Of a stretch of 64,000 nucleotides of DNA, positions 25,982 to 34,771 are shown in pieces. The stretch is from CALINF01 sp039990395 (GTDB lineage: Bacteria > Pseudomonadota > Gammaproteobacteria > Pseudomonadales > Halieaceae): NCBI GenBank assembly GCA_039990395.1, contig JBDXFZ010000146.1:558001-622000 (forward strand), read 5' to 3'. Position numbers and translations under genes: made by a program. The notes under the pieces were generated by a model, which had not been told where the DNA came from, did not search any database, and was given only the letters and a program-made list of their open reading frames with translations. Within the stretch, counting starts at the first letter, position 1. Every line of letters starts with the position of its first letter.

Positions 25982-27151
25982 GATGACCGCTTGCCACTGA
26001 TCGTTCGTCTTCGTTGCCAGATTGAGCTTAAGCAATTTATCCAGCGCATCATCGATCTCGAAATCAATCCTGCACTGCAGGGTCTGGGCGAACCACGTCT
26101 CAATGCTCTCATCCAGCTCCTGCGCACTTACAGGGCCGTCTTTCACTAGAAGAAAGTGGTATGCCAGAAGGCTTTCTTTGCATTCAGACTCCTCTGCATC
26201 ATCCAGAATACGAAAGAGCGCGCCGGCGTTGTTGTCCAGCAGTTTGAAATACAGGTTCTCCGTTAAGGCTTGTGTGTACTTGAGCTTGCGGTTGCGAAAA
26301 TTGGAGTACTGTTTCCACAGGTAACCCACCAGAGCCACAGTCCCTGCCGAGAGTACAATAAATGCAGCCTTATCCAGCTGCACGGGTTCGCTGGAAAGGC
26401 CCAGCCAAAAACCTAGTAGAGACCCCAGTAATAATAGCGTTGTTCCCATCTTGGTTGTGAGCACCAGGCCGCCACTCACCAGCGCTGGCACGCCAACCAT
26501 GAGCTTATCCAGCGTGCGCATGCCCACCCGGATGTTTGGAAACAGCATTTCCAGATCGGCCTCCGGTACATTTTGAAAGAGTCTCAGCACTGTACTGCCA
26601 GGTTGGCAGTCACCGAGAGTGCTGTCGGCGTCCACATCATCTTTGAGGCGTATGTACAGCAGCACACGATCATAGTTGGTGAAGCGAACCTTTCTTCGCC
26701 ATAACCCAAATAGTTCCCTTAGCGTTTCCTCGCGCTCAGTTGCGCCGCGGGTGTACAGAAGCACTTCTTCAAAATCGTCCAGATCAACGAAAAGACGCAC
26801 CTGAAAAAGCGAAGAGGACTTTAAGGCCCTCTGAAGCCCTTTGTCTGTTACCCGCTCATAGTTCGCCCGCTCCAGCACGTCGGCAAGCATGCCTTGAAGA
26901 TCGGAGGAGGGTGTTTGCGTGTTCAATTTGGTGATAGCGCGAGTATCGGCATCAGGGTCCAACGGCGCATACACATCTTTCAATGTTTGCTTGATATCGT
27001 GGAATTCGTCTCGAAAGTGTCGCTCCAGCTTTTCTCTAGCTAATAGAAACTGCTGATGACGATGTTCCTCTAGAGCGCCTTGTTCGCTGCAGAGCTGAAC
27101 AAGGTCGCTGCGTCTGAAGGGAATAAATCGAAGTAATGGTAGTTCGCTCAT
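25967..27151 (-). CDS. TMEM143 / DUF3754 family membrane protein
   Basis: A 394-residue protein from the ATG at 27151 (a TTG seven codons upstream is possible). It has a long soluble N-terminal part with F-I-P-F-R-R-S-D-L and Y-x-R-V-L-L-Y-I-R-L-K-D at about residues 160-172, then two membrane helices at about 230-260 and 268-290, then Y-F-K-L-L-D-N-N-A-G-A-L, the hallmark of the TMEM143 family known from eukaryotes and many bacteria. Function unknown. Single gene, divergent from the AhpD-like pair. Confidence 0.8.
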   Translation of the reverse strand: MSELPLLRFIPFRRSDLVQLCSEQGALEEHRHQQFLLAREKLERHFRDEFHDIKQTLKDVYAPLDPDADTRAITKLNTQTPSSDLQGMLADVLERANYERVTDKGLQRALKSSSLFQVRLFVDLDDFEEVLLYTRGATEREETLRELFGLWRRKVRFTNYDRVLLYIRLKDDVDADSTLGDCQPGSTVLRLFQNVPEADLEMLFPNIRVGMRTLDKLMVGVPALVSGGLVLTTKMGTTLLLLGSLLGFWLGLSSEPVQLDKAAFIVLSAGTVALVGYLWKQYSNFRNRKLKYTQALTENLYFKLLDNNAGALFRILDDAEESECKESLLAYHFLLVKDGPVSAQELDESIETWFAQTLQCRIDFEIDDALDKLLKLNLATKTNDQWQAVIEATT

Positions 27152-27333
27152 AGGGTGGGTCTTTTTTGCCAAAGTCTCGTTTGCAAGGCTATCAGTTTTA
27201 GCAATAGCTTATTTCCGGAATCTTGCGAAGTATCACTCCATAACTATGTAGGCTACAGCGCATACCAGTGCTTATCAATTGAAGTGCGGGTGTCTTCGCG
27301 CTATCTTCAGCGTTGGTTTGCGAGAATCCCATT

Positions 27334-28077
27334 ATGCAATGCTTCCAATACGATAATAGCGAATATCCCGTGCGCTCTGGCCTCGCCACAGCTCATCAAG
27401 CCTATTGGCAAACACTCGCGCGTCCAGGCACATGGTTTTCCGGTGCCCAGCGCGTGGCTATCGCAGCAGAAGTGCGCAATGCAGTTAACTGTCCGCTATG
27501 TGCCGAGCGAAAGCTCGCGCTATCACCCAACGCAATCACTGGCGAACATCTCTGTGGCAGCTCACTGATGCCCGCTGCGGTCGATGCAGTGCACCGAGTC
27601 ATCACAGATCAGGCGCGTATTACACAAGCGTATGTTGATGAGAACGCAGCACTGGGTTTGAGCGAAGAACACTATGTGGAACTGGTGGGTATCGCGGTAA
27701 CGGTATTCAGTATTGATGAGTTTCACCGCGCTCTAGGTTTGCCATTGGAACCATTTCCCGAGCCCGAAGCGGGCGAGCAAACCCAATATCGACCCGCTCT
27801 GGCAGAGCGCGGCACGGGCTTTGTGTCGATGCTGCCACCGAATGGGGCGGTGGGTGAAGAGGCAGATCTGTGGAAACTCGATAGAACGGCAAACGTTTTG
27901 CGGGCATTAACGCTAGTGCCCAACGCAATGCGTGAGTGGATGATGGTAGGCGACGAACAGTATTTATCGATGCAGGGCATGTCGCAATTTTCAGACTTTG
28001 CCGATCGCGCGCTCAATCGGATGCAAATCGAATTGGTGGCAGGGAGGGTCTCGTCTTATAACGAGTGTTTTTACTGA
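27334..28077 (+). CDS. AhpD-like / carboxymuconolactone decarboxylase-related protein
   Basis: A 247-residue protein. The core is W-F-S-G-A-Q-R-V-A-I-A-A-E-V-R-N-A-V-N-C-P-L-C (about residues 34-56); C53-P-L-C56 looks like the AhpD redox pair, and E-L-V-G-I-A-V-T-V-F (about 109-118) adds the second half. The C-terminal part (about 170-247) has R-A-L-T-L-V-P-N-A. AhpD proteins are small peroxidase partners; this one is longer. A TTG start at 27313 was set aside for the ATG. It runs into the companion gene 18 bases on. Confidence 0.7.
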   Translation: MQCFQYDNSEYPVRSGLATAHQAYWQTLARPGTWFSGAQRVAIAAEVRNAVNCPLCAERKLALSPNAITGEHLCGSSLMPAAVDAVHRVITDQARITQAYVDENAALGLSEEHYVELVGIAVTVFSIDEFHRALGLPLEPFPEPEAGEQTQYRPALAERGTGFVSMLPPNGAVGEEADLWKLDRTANVLRALTLVPNAMREWMMVGDEQYLSMQGMSQFSDFADRALNRMQIELVAGRVSSYNECFY

Positions 28078-28095
28078 ACCAGCTCACATGCCTCG

Positions 28096-28524
28096 ATGCT
28101 CAGTTTGAGTGCCGATATTAACGAATCAACTGTCAATTTGCAGATGATAAATGGTGACGAACCCGCCGCCAGTTGCGACATTGTCCACGGCAGCGCCTTG
28201 ATGAAATTTGCCGAGGCACTGGCAAGCAGAAATGAGGATGATTTGGCCAATGCTCGTTTGGGATTGCTAGAAGAAGCGGGCGCGGACGTGCTGGTAGATG
28301 CTGCTGCAGTAGCGGCTAATTTTCAACGGATGGTCAGAATTGCAGACTCAACTGGCATACCGCTGGATGAGAGGAGTGCGGCGCTGGCAGATAGCACGAT
28401 AAAGGAACTCGATCTCACGCGTTTCGAAAGCGCTCGCAATACACCGCCAGGTGGCTTGAAGAGAAAGCTCATGCGTCTGATTGCCAGACCAATGGCTATA
28501 CGGATGTTCCGCAAACTTTCCTAG
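28096..28524 (+). CDS. Unknown small protein paired with the AhpD-like gene
   Basis: A 142-residue, mostly helical and acidic protein, ending in a basic tail (G-G-L-K-R-K-L-M-R-L-I-A-R-P). The middle, with A-N-A-R-L-G-L-L-E-E-A-G-A-D-V-L-V-D-A-A-A-V-A-A-N-F (quoted as residues about 50-75), resembles the substrate-capping parts of carboxymuconolactone-type proteins, where F-x-R-M-V-R-I-A-D-S-T-G-I-P often follows. Probably co-translated with the upstream gene. Function unknown. Confidence 0.6.
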   Translation: MLSLSADINESTVNLQMINGDEPAASCDIVHGSALMKFAEALASRNEDDLANARLGLLEEAGADVLVDAAAVAANFQRMVRIADSTGIPLDERSAALADSTIKELDLTRFESARNTPPGGLKRKLMRLIARPMAIRMFRKLS

Positions 28525-28598
28525 GCTCACAAGCGCAGTGGAGTCTCAGATTCGATGCCTTCATACTAGTTACTCTGCGCCGGTTATTCCTGAAACAC

Positions 28599-29153
28599 TC
28601 AGTTCGCGTCTTCACCATTAATCCGACTCGTTATAGCCTCCATACCCAGTTGTCGAAGATAGCGGATATTCCGGGCGGGTATTTCAGCGGTATCAGGATG
28701 CAGTGCAATCGCCTTGCTGAGACTGGCTTCGCGAAGCAGATGTAACATGGGTAGCGGTGAGCGATTGCTGCAATTGGCTGGATCAGTGTCGTCGCTATCG
28801 GCGAATACATAGTCCGGATGAAACGTCGCGAGTTGGAACACACCCACATAGCCAAGGCTCTCCAGTAGGGCATCGGCGAGATCGAGAAACTGATTGAAGT
28901 CCCCAAAGTCCTCAAATGTCTCTGTTAGTACCAGTAGCGTGGTTTCGATCGAGTCGTCACTTTCAAGTAGTTGCATTTCACTGGCCAAAGCCAACAGTAC
29001 ACTCTCTGCATCATGTTCATTGCAGACGGTAGAACGTACCCGCCCTTGATCCCAGTCGCGAGACGCAAACGGACACAGGTTCATGCCGATAACTACTTTC
29101 TCTACCCAGTTTTTGGTGAGAGCCAGTGCCTGGTCTGGTTGACCTGTATTCAT
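28599..29153 (-). CDS. DUF1415 family protein
   Basis: A 184-residue soluble protein with the DUF1415 pattern: W-V-E-K-V-V-I-G-M-N-L-C-P-F-A (about residues 16-30), F-Q-L-A-T-F-H-P-D-Y-V-F (about 101-112), and N-R-S-P-L-P-M-L-H-L-L-R-E (about 128-140). The invariant Cys, His and Asp suggest an enzyme, but no reaction is known. Its ATG overlaps the stop of the permease gene (ATGA), so the two are co-expressed. Confidence 0.87.
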   Translation of the reverse strand: MNTGQPDQALALTKNWVEKVVIGMNLCPFASRDWDQGRVRSTVCNEHDAESVLLALASEMQLLESDDSIETTLLVLTETFEDFGDFNQFLDLADALLESLGYVGVFQLATFHPDYVFADSDDTDPANCSNRSPLPMLHLLREASLSKAIALHPDTAEIPARNIRYLRQLGMEAITSRINGEDAN

Positions 29154-30478
29154 TGCCTATCGCCTTTCTCGATAGTGTCTGAGGCAGATTTCTCACCCAG
29201 AGAACGGCTAATGTAATAAAAAATGGCACCCGAAATAATTATTCCCAGACACATAAATGCTTCCACAGGACGTTGTAGCACTATGTAAATTAGCGTCCAG
29301 GCTGTAAGAGCGAGAAAAATTAGTGGCGGAAGAGGGTATAGCCAGGTGCGATACGGACGCGGGAGATCAGGTTCGCGCCAGCGCAGCACAAAGACGCCCA
29401 GTACAGTGAATAGGGTGTTGAGTCCCATAGTGGCGCCAGCGAAAACTAGAATGCTCTCGAAGGATGAAGTCCATAGAAACACCAGTGCAACCAGGGATTG
29501 CAGTACGATAGCGCGAACGGGAATGCCGTCTTCGTTCACAAAAGACAATGGCTTGAACAGGGGGAAATCCTCGCCGATAGCATGCAGCACTCGTGGCCCT
29601 GCCAGAATCATCGCGCTGACGGTGGAAATCAATAGCAGTGCTAGCAATACACCCATAATGGTAGCGCCGCGTTCACCCAAAATATAGCCGGCCGCAATGA
29701 AGCCTACCTCTACCTTGCCGGCCATTGCATCCATGGGGGTGGTATAGAGAAAAACGAAGTTGAGCAGTAGATACGACAGCGCCACAACCGCCGTGCTTGC
29801 AACCAAGATCACCGGCAGTGAACGTTGAGGTGATTCCAGTTCACCGGTGATGTAAGTTGCCGCGTTCCAACCGGAATAGGCGTAGTTTACGTAGATTAAT
29901 GCCACGGCGAACGCCCCGCTCAATGCGATAGAAGCGTCTCCGGGCTGAGGTGAAAAGATAACGGGTTCTTCATTGTGTGCCAGCGACAATGCCAGCGCAG
30001 AGAAGCCCAATATCAGTACCAATTTAAGCACGGTCAAAAGGCTCTGAGCGCCGCCACTACTCTTGTGGCTTCTGCAGTGCACCGCAGTCAATGTAATGAT
30101 TAGCGCAGTGGCCAGCCACGTGGGTGACAAAACGGGAAAAACTGAACCCAAATAGCTGCCAAATGTGAGTGCAGCCAGTGCCGTGGGTGCTGCAAACCCA
30201 ACGGTGGCGGATACCCACCCGGAAACAAAGCCCGCTCCTGGGTGGTAGATGCGCGACAGAAAATTGTACTCACCGCCCGAGCGGGGCAAGGCGGACCCAA
30301 GTTCGGCATAGCTCAAGGCACCACAGAGCGCGGTTAGCCCACCTACGCCCCACAGCAGCAGAAGGACAAAGGGTGAGCGGATTTCCAGCAGTTGGAATCC
30401 CAGGCTGGTGAAGACGCCAGTGCCTACCATATTGGCAATCACGACGGCGGCAGCTACGGATGGTTTAAATTTTGTCAC
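29150..30478 (-). CDS. APC family amino acid permease
   Basis: A 442-residue inner-membrane protein with about 12 helices. The first helix carries N-M-V-G-T-G-V-F-T-S-L-G (about residues 16-27), the substrate- and sodium-site motif of APC carriers. Another family motif is Y-A-E-L-G-S-A-L-P-R-S-G-G-E-Y-N-F at about 57-73. Substrate likely an amino acid; LAT/YjeH-like groups are close by pattern. Start is GTG. Confidence 0.9.
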   Translation of the reverse strand: MTKFKPSVAAAVVIANMVGTGVFTSLGFQLLEIRSPFVLLLLWGVGGLTALCGALSYAELGSALPRSGGEYNFLSRIYHPGAGFVSGWVSATVGFAAPTALAALTFGSYLGSVFPVLSPTWLATALIITLTAVHCRSHKSSGGAQSLLTVLKLVLILGFSALALSLAHNEEPVIFSPQPGDASIALSGAFAVALIYVNYAYSGWNAATYITGELESPQRSLPVILVASTAVVALSYLLLNFVFLYTTPMDAMAGKVEVGFIAAGYILGERGATIMGVLLALLLISTVSAMILAGPRVLHAIGEDFPLFKPLSFVNEDGIPVRAIVLQSLVALVFLWTSSFESILVFAGATMGLNTLFTVLGVFVLRWREPDLPRPYRTWLYPLPPLIFLALTAWTLIYIVLQRPVEAFMCLGIIISGAIFYYISRSLGEKSASDTIEKGDRQ

Positions 30479-30645
30479 ACGATAGTTTTTCAGTTTATCG
30501 CCATGGACACAACTGCCACGGCGTCTTTTGACAGAAAGCGGGCCGGCGATTAGCCTGCGTTTTCACATATCGCTTTGACGCGCGTTCAAGCAGACTTGGA
30601 GTCGGCTTCAATTGTGCGCACACAACTCAAACACAGGCGGCAACT

Positions 30646-31074
30646 ATGTTAGTAGAAAATAAGGTGCATCCAAGCAACGAGCAAATGGAAGGGTTTCTAG
30701 AGCCGGGTCAGGAAGGCCCAATCTACATGGTAAACCTGCTTAAATTTCGCAAATTGCCAGTATACGAGGATGGCCGTGAAAGTGACCTCACAGGTGCTCA
30801 AGCTTATGCGATTTACGGGCGCGCTGTCGCTAAACTGGTACACGATTTAGGTGGTGAGATGGTCTTTGCAGGGACAGTTTCGCGCTTGATGCTAGGTGAA
30901 GTAGAAGAACTATGGGATCAGGTGGCCATCGTAATGTATCCCTCACGTGAGGCGATGCTGGGAATGGTGATGTCCGATGCGTACCGTGACATTTCTGTGC
31001 ATCGTGACGCCGGGCTGCAAGGGCAGCTCAATATCGAGACCAGTAAGGCGATGGCTAGCGCAGTAAGCGCATGA
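30646..31074 (+). CDS. DUF1330 domain protein
   Basis: A 142-residue dimeric alpha-beta-barrel protein by family. Y-M-V-N-L-L-K-F-R (about residues 28-36), Y-G-R-A-V-A-K-L-V and the late V-A-I-V-M-Y-P-S-R-E-A (about 91-101) with M-x-M-V-M-S-D-A-Y match DUF1330. Function unknown; relatives are small-molecule-binding or EthD-like. It is convergent with the gamma-glutamyltransferase gene. Confidence 0.82.
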   Translation: MLVENKVHPSNEQMEGFLEPGQEGPIYMVNLLKFRKLPVYEDGRESDLTGAQAYAIYGRAVAKLVHDLGGEMVFAGTVSRLMLGEVEELWDQVAIVMYPSREAMLGMVMSDAYRDISVHRDAGLQGQLNIETSKAMASAVSA

Positions 31075-31108
31075 GCGTGTGTCGTTGATCGATCACACAG
31101 AGTGACTA

Positions 31109-32773
31109 TCAAGGCACACGAAACACCTGAGCAACGCCACGGCCGCGATTGTCTGATGCGGCCTGCAATCCGTCTGATGTGCGCTGTATAGCCTGAATGT
31201 CGCCTAGATTGCCCCAACTGTTAGGCTCAACGCGATAGCCCATGGCCTCTAGCGCTTGCTGCGTTTCGACAGAAATATCGCGCTGGTCATGTCTAATCAA
31301 AAACTGTGCAGGTAGCTGGTGGTGATAGCGCGTTGCGTCCACGGCAGCCTGCAGTGGCATCTGATAATCGTATAAGTTAAGTATGACCTGAAACACCGAT
31401 GTGAAAATGGTGCTACCGCCTGGTGTACCGATCACCAGGTTGGTGCTGTCGCCTTGCAATAGCAACGTGGGGGTCATCGACGAAAGCATTCGCTTGTTGG
31501 GTGCTATCGCGTTGTTGTCTCTGCCAATAACCCCAAACTTGTTGGGTACTCCTGGCTTAGCGGAGAAATCATCCATTTCGTTGTTCATCAGGAATCCCGC
31601 TCCCTCAACGACTACACCTGAGCCAAAATCCCAGTTCAACGTATAGGTAAGTGAAACCGCGTTGCCTTTCGCGTCGACAATAGAGAAGTGCGTGGTTTCT
31701 GGTGGCTCGAGTCCGGCGGTTACTGACGGTGCTTTGGAAATGCCTGTAGGCTGAATATCAGCTGCCCTGGTTTTGAGATAGGCACTGTCGAGTAGGGCGG
31801 AGATGGGTACATCGATATAGTCTGGATCACCCAGATATTCGGCGCGATCGGCATAAACGCGCTTTTCTATCTCGGCTAGCAGGTGAATATAGGCAGGCGA
31901 ATTTTGCCATATGTCTTTGAAGTGCTCGTCGGCAAAGTCGCGCATCGTGAGTAGCTGGATGAGGGCGAAGCCCCCAGAGCTGGGTGGTGGGGCCGAAACA
32001 ATCGTAAACTCTCGCCACTGCCCTACCAGGGGTTCTCGCCAGATAGCCTTGTAGTCCGCCAGATCCTGTGCCGATATTAAACCGTCGCTAGTTTTCATTT
32101 GCGCAACAATCTGGCGTGCGATAGCGCCGCTATAGAACGACTCTGGATCTTCGGCGATCAGGCTCAAGGTCCGGGCAAGCTCAGGCTGACGAAATGTGGC
32201 CCCGGCCTCAAGATCCCCAAAAAAACGGGCAAAGTTGGTTTTGCCAGCCTCAAATTCGAGCATGTTCCGTGCGGCGAGTGCCAGGTCCTCGTGAACTGTG
32301 AAACCATCCCGAGCCAGGTCAATGGCGGGTTGCAGTAATTGTTTCCAGCTTAGGCTGCCATAGCGCTCGTGCGCCGCATGCATGCCGCGCACGGTGCCTG
32401 GAACACCTGATGCCTTGCCGCCAATAAGAGATAGAGACTGCACGAAGTTGCCGCCTTCATCGAGATACATATCGCGCTCAGCCGAGCCCGGGGCACGTTC
32501 TCGAAAGTCCAGGAACGTGTTTTCGCCGTTCATTCGGCTGAGCATGAATCCACCACCGCCTATGTTGCCTGCCTCGGGGTAGGTGACGGCGAGTGTAAAT
32601 GTGGCCGCTATCGCGGCGTCGACAGCGTTGCCACCTTCTTGGAGAATCTCTCTTGCGACCTCTGCGCCATATTGGTCAGGCATGGCAACCGCTGAGGTAC
32701 CTGCCTGCGCGGCATGCACCAGATTCAGAGTGAGGATGCAAAAGAGTGCGAGTCGGTACATGGTGTGGTCCAT
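31109..32773 (-). CDS. ggt: Gamma-glutamyltransferase (periplasmic)
   Basis: A 554-residue self-cleaving enzyme that breaks the gamma-glutamyl bond of glutathione. The start at MDHTMYRL gives a signal peptide ending near A-Q-A-G; an upstream frame to 32854 adds 27 unlikely residues. Motifs: G-N-I-G-G-G-G-F-M (about 70-78), E-T-T-H-F-S-I-V-D at about 359-367 where the first or second threonine is the new N-terminal nucleophile, D-D-F-S-A-K-P-G-V-P-N and G-T-P-G-G-S-T-I-F near the end. All expected residues appear present. Small and large subunits are encoded together, as usual. Confidence 0.93.
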   Translation of the reverse strand: MDHTMYRLALFCILTLNLVHAAQAGTSAVAMPDQYGAEVAREILQEGGNAVDAAIAATFTLAVTYPEAGNIGGGGFMLSRMNGENTFLDFRERAPGSAERDMYLDEGGNFVQSLSLIGGKASGVPGTVRGMHAAHERYGSLSWKQLLQPAIDLARDGFTVHEDLALAARNMLEFEAGKTNFARFFGDLEAGATFRQPELARTLSLIAEDPESFYSGAIARQIVAQMKTSDGLISAQDLADYKAIWREPLVGQWREFTIVSAPPPSSGGFALIQLLTMRDFADEHFKDIWQNSPAYIHLLAEIEKRVYADRAEYLGDPDYIDVPISALLDSAYLKTRAADIQPTGISKAPSVTAGLEPPETTHFSIVDAKGNAVSLTYTLNWDFGSGVVVEGAGFLMNNEMDDFSAKPGVPNKFGVIGRDNNAIAPNKRMLSSMTPTLLLQGDSTNLVIGTPGGSTIFTSVFQVILNLYDYQMPLQAAVDATRYHHQLPAQFLIRHDQRDISVETQQALEAMGYRVEPNSWGNLGDIQAIQRTSDGLQAASDNRGRGVAQVFRVP

Positions 32774-32913
32774 AGTGTTGGTGTTGTCCGGCGTATCGAT
32801 AGTAGGCGCTATGCACGGAGACGATAGCAAATCGTGTGATCTGAGGCTACGCATGGTCTTGGCGTTGCCCTGTGATCACCGCATAATAACCCTTTGGTTT
32901 TTTAGAAGAGTCC

Positions 32914-33591
32914 ATGATGAGTGATCTAGCTGTTCAGTTTGATGAAGTCGTTGCCCGCCGTCGCTCGTTGCGAGCCTTTCTCGAGAAGCCTGTACCCCAA
33001 GCGCTGCTCGAACAGGTGTTTGGTACAGCGCTGCGTGCGCCCAGCAACTGCAACACGCAACCCTGGTTCGTTCACGTGGCATCGGGTGCTGTGATAGAGG
33101 ATATGCGCAAACATATGCCAGCACGCTTTGCCTCTGGCGATATTAGCCTGGATTTTCCCTATGACGGTAAGTACGACGGTGTCTACAAAGAGCGCCAATA
33201 TGCCGCAGCTCAGGCGCTTTATGATTCAATGGGCATTGGTCGTGATGAAAAAGACAAGCGCCAGGTTGCATTCATGCGCAACTTTACGTTTTTCGACGCA
33301 CCTCACGTAGCCTTTTTCTTTTTGCCGGAGCCGTTTGGATTACGTGAGGCCTGCGACCTGGGGATGTTTGCTCAGACAGTGATGTTAGGGATGACTGCTC
33401 ACGGGCTTGGTTCGTGTCCGCAGACGGCTTTGGGTTTTCAGGCTAATTATGTGCGTGAGGCGTTGGGTGTGGATGAGAGTAATAAACTGATGTTCGGATT
33501 GTCATTCGGTTTCCCTGATCCAGCCGCTGTTGTTAATGACTGCGTAACCGATCGTGCGAGCGTCGAGCAGGTAGTTTCATTCCACGAGTAG
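32914..33591 (+). CDS. Nitroreductase family flavoprotein (paralog)
   Basis: A 225-residue FMN enzyme with R-R-R-S-L-R-A-F (residues about 15-22), A-P-S-N-C-N-T-Q-P-W (about 42-51), G-L-G-S-C-P-Q-T-A (about 166-174) and F-G-F-P-D-P. It shares length, the N-T-Q-P-W motif and the K-E-R-Q / D-E-K-D-K-R-Q stretch with the gene at 17277, so both belong to one subfamily. NAD(P)H-dependent reduction of nitro or quinone-like compounds is expected. Two ATGs in a row; AGAAGAG upstream. Confidence 0.9.
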   Translation: MMSDLAVQFDEVVARRRSLRAFLEKPVPQALLEQVFGTALRAPSNCNTQPWFVHVASGAVIEDMRKHMPARFASGDISLDFPYDGKYDGVYKERQYAAAQALYDSMGIGRDEKDKRQVAFMRNFTFFDAPHVAFFFLPEPFGLREACDLGMFAQTVMLGMTAHGLGSCPQTALGFQANYVREALGVDESNKLMFGLSFGFPDPAAVVNDCVTDRASVEQVVSFHE

Positions 33592-33625
33592 CGAATTTTC
33601 AGTGCAGAGCTTGGGGTTAAAGGGT

Positions 33626-34732
33626 TTAGGGCTGAATAAAATCAGTGACTTCCAGATTGAATCCAGACAATGCATTGAAACGAGTTGGCGCTGACATCAG
33701 CCGCATCTTCCCTACGTTGAGGCGTCGCAGGATCTGCGCGCCGGTACCAATGAATCGGTAGTTTGGTGTGGCGTTCTCAGCAGCGGCCTCAGCAGAGTCG
33801 GGGAACCGACTGACATTTGCCAACTGTTGCTCTGCGCTCTGGTTTCCACCAATGAGTACGACTACCCCGCAAGGCTGCTGCGCAATGTATTCCATCGCTC
33901 TACGGTAGGACCAGCCGGGCTTGCTTGCATCAATACGCGTACCGAGCACATCACGCAGCATATCCACAGACTGTACGCGTACGGGAACATCCCGATCTTC
34001 GCTGAGTTCGCCCTTGCTCAATGCGTAGTGAATGGTGTTATCGATCAAGTCGATGAAGGTGTGCAAGTCGAAATCACCAAATTCGGTAGTAATAGATTTA
34101 CTATCGCTCAAGTCGATAGACTGCTCGTGGAGAGAGCGATATTCGATCAAGTCGGCGATGGTTCCCATCTTCAGGTTGTGCTTCTGTGCATATACCTCAA
34201 GTTGAGGGCGGCGTGCCATGGTGCCATCTTCATTCATGATTTCAACGATCAGTGCAGCTGGGGCAAAGCCTGCCATGCGTGCGAGGTCAACGCCGGCTTC
34301 TGTGTGTCCTGCGCGGCGCAATACGCCACCGGGTTTAGCCACGAGAGGAAAAATGTGGCCTGGCTGGCTGATGTCGCTAGCCTTGGCGTCTGCTTTTGCC
34401 GCTTGCTGTACTGTGTGGGCTCGCTGAATAGAGCTGATGCCCGGGCCCTTGCGGTCCGCCGCATCGATAGAAACTGTAAAATTAGTTTCGTGCTGGGAGC
34501 GGTTGTCGCGCACCATCAGTGGTAGCTGCAGCTGGCGTGCGCGGTCCTCGGTGATTGGCATACAGATCAGACCGCAGGCTTCAGCAGAGAAAAACGTAAT
34601 AACTTCCGGAGTTACGGCTTCAGCAGCTATGATCAGATCACCCTCATTTTCCCGGTCCTCGTCATCCATCAGGATGACCATCTTTCCTGCGCGAATGTCA
34701 TCGAGAATATCGGGAATGCTGCTAAGTGCCAT
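33626..34732 (-). CDS. ribB: DHBP synthase with degenerate GTP cyclohydrolase II domain (RibBA-like)
   Basis: A 368-residue protein. The N-terminal RibB domain is intact: D-D-E-D-R-E-N-E-G-D (about residues 23-32), the substrate stretch with R-A-G-H-T-E-A-G-V-D-L (about 140-150), and the closing A-L-I-V-E-I-M-N-E-D-G. It makes 3,4-dihydroxybutanone 4-phosphate for riboflavin. The C-terminal part has the length of a GCH II domain but lacks the S-E-C...C-D-C-G zinc site, so only RibB activity is expected. CAGGAG precedes the ATG. It starts 39 bases after the thiolase gene. Confidence 0.92.
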   Translation of the reverse strand: MALSSIPDILDDIRAGKMVILMDDEDRENEGDLIIAAEAVTPEVITFFSAEACGLICMPITEDRARQLQLPLMVRDNRSQHETNFTVSIDAADRKGPGISSIQRAHTVQQAAKADAKASDISQPGHIFPLVAKPGGVLRRAGHTEAGVDLARMAGFAPAALIVEIMNEDGTMARRPQLEVYAQKHNLKMGTIADLIEYRSLHEQSIDLSDSKSITTEFGDFDLHTFIDLIDNTIHYALSKGELSEDRDVPVRVQSVDMLRDVLGTRIDASKPGWSYRRAMEYIAQQPCGVVVLIGGNQSAEQQLANVSRFPDSAEAAAENATPNYRFIGTGAQILRRLNVGKMRLMSAPTRFNALSGFNLEVTDFIQP

Positions 34733-34771
34733 GCGGCGGGCTCCTGGTGGGATGTTTTTGGTTAGTAGGTG

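Noticed and set aside
33827..34525. A 232-codon frame opposite ribB
   Set aside because: Shadow frame opposite the conserved RibB domain.
34733..34771. An FMN riboswitch before ribB
   Set aside because: Only 39 bases separate ribB from the thiolase stop, too few for the known structure.
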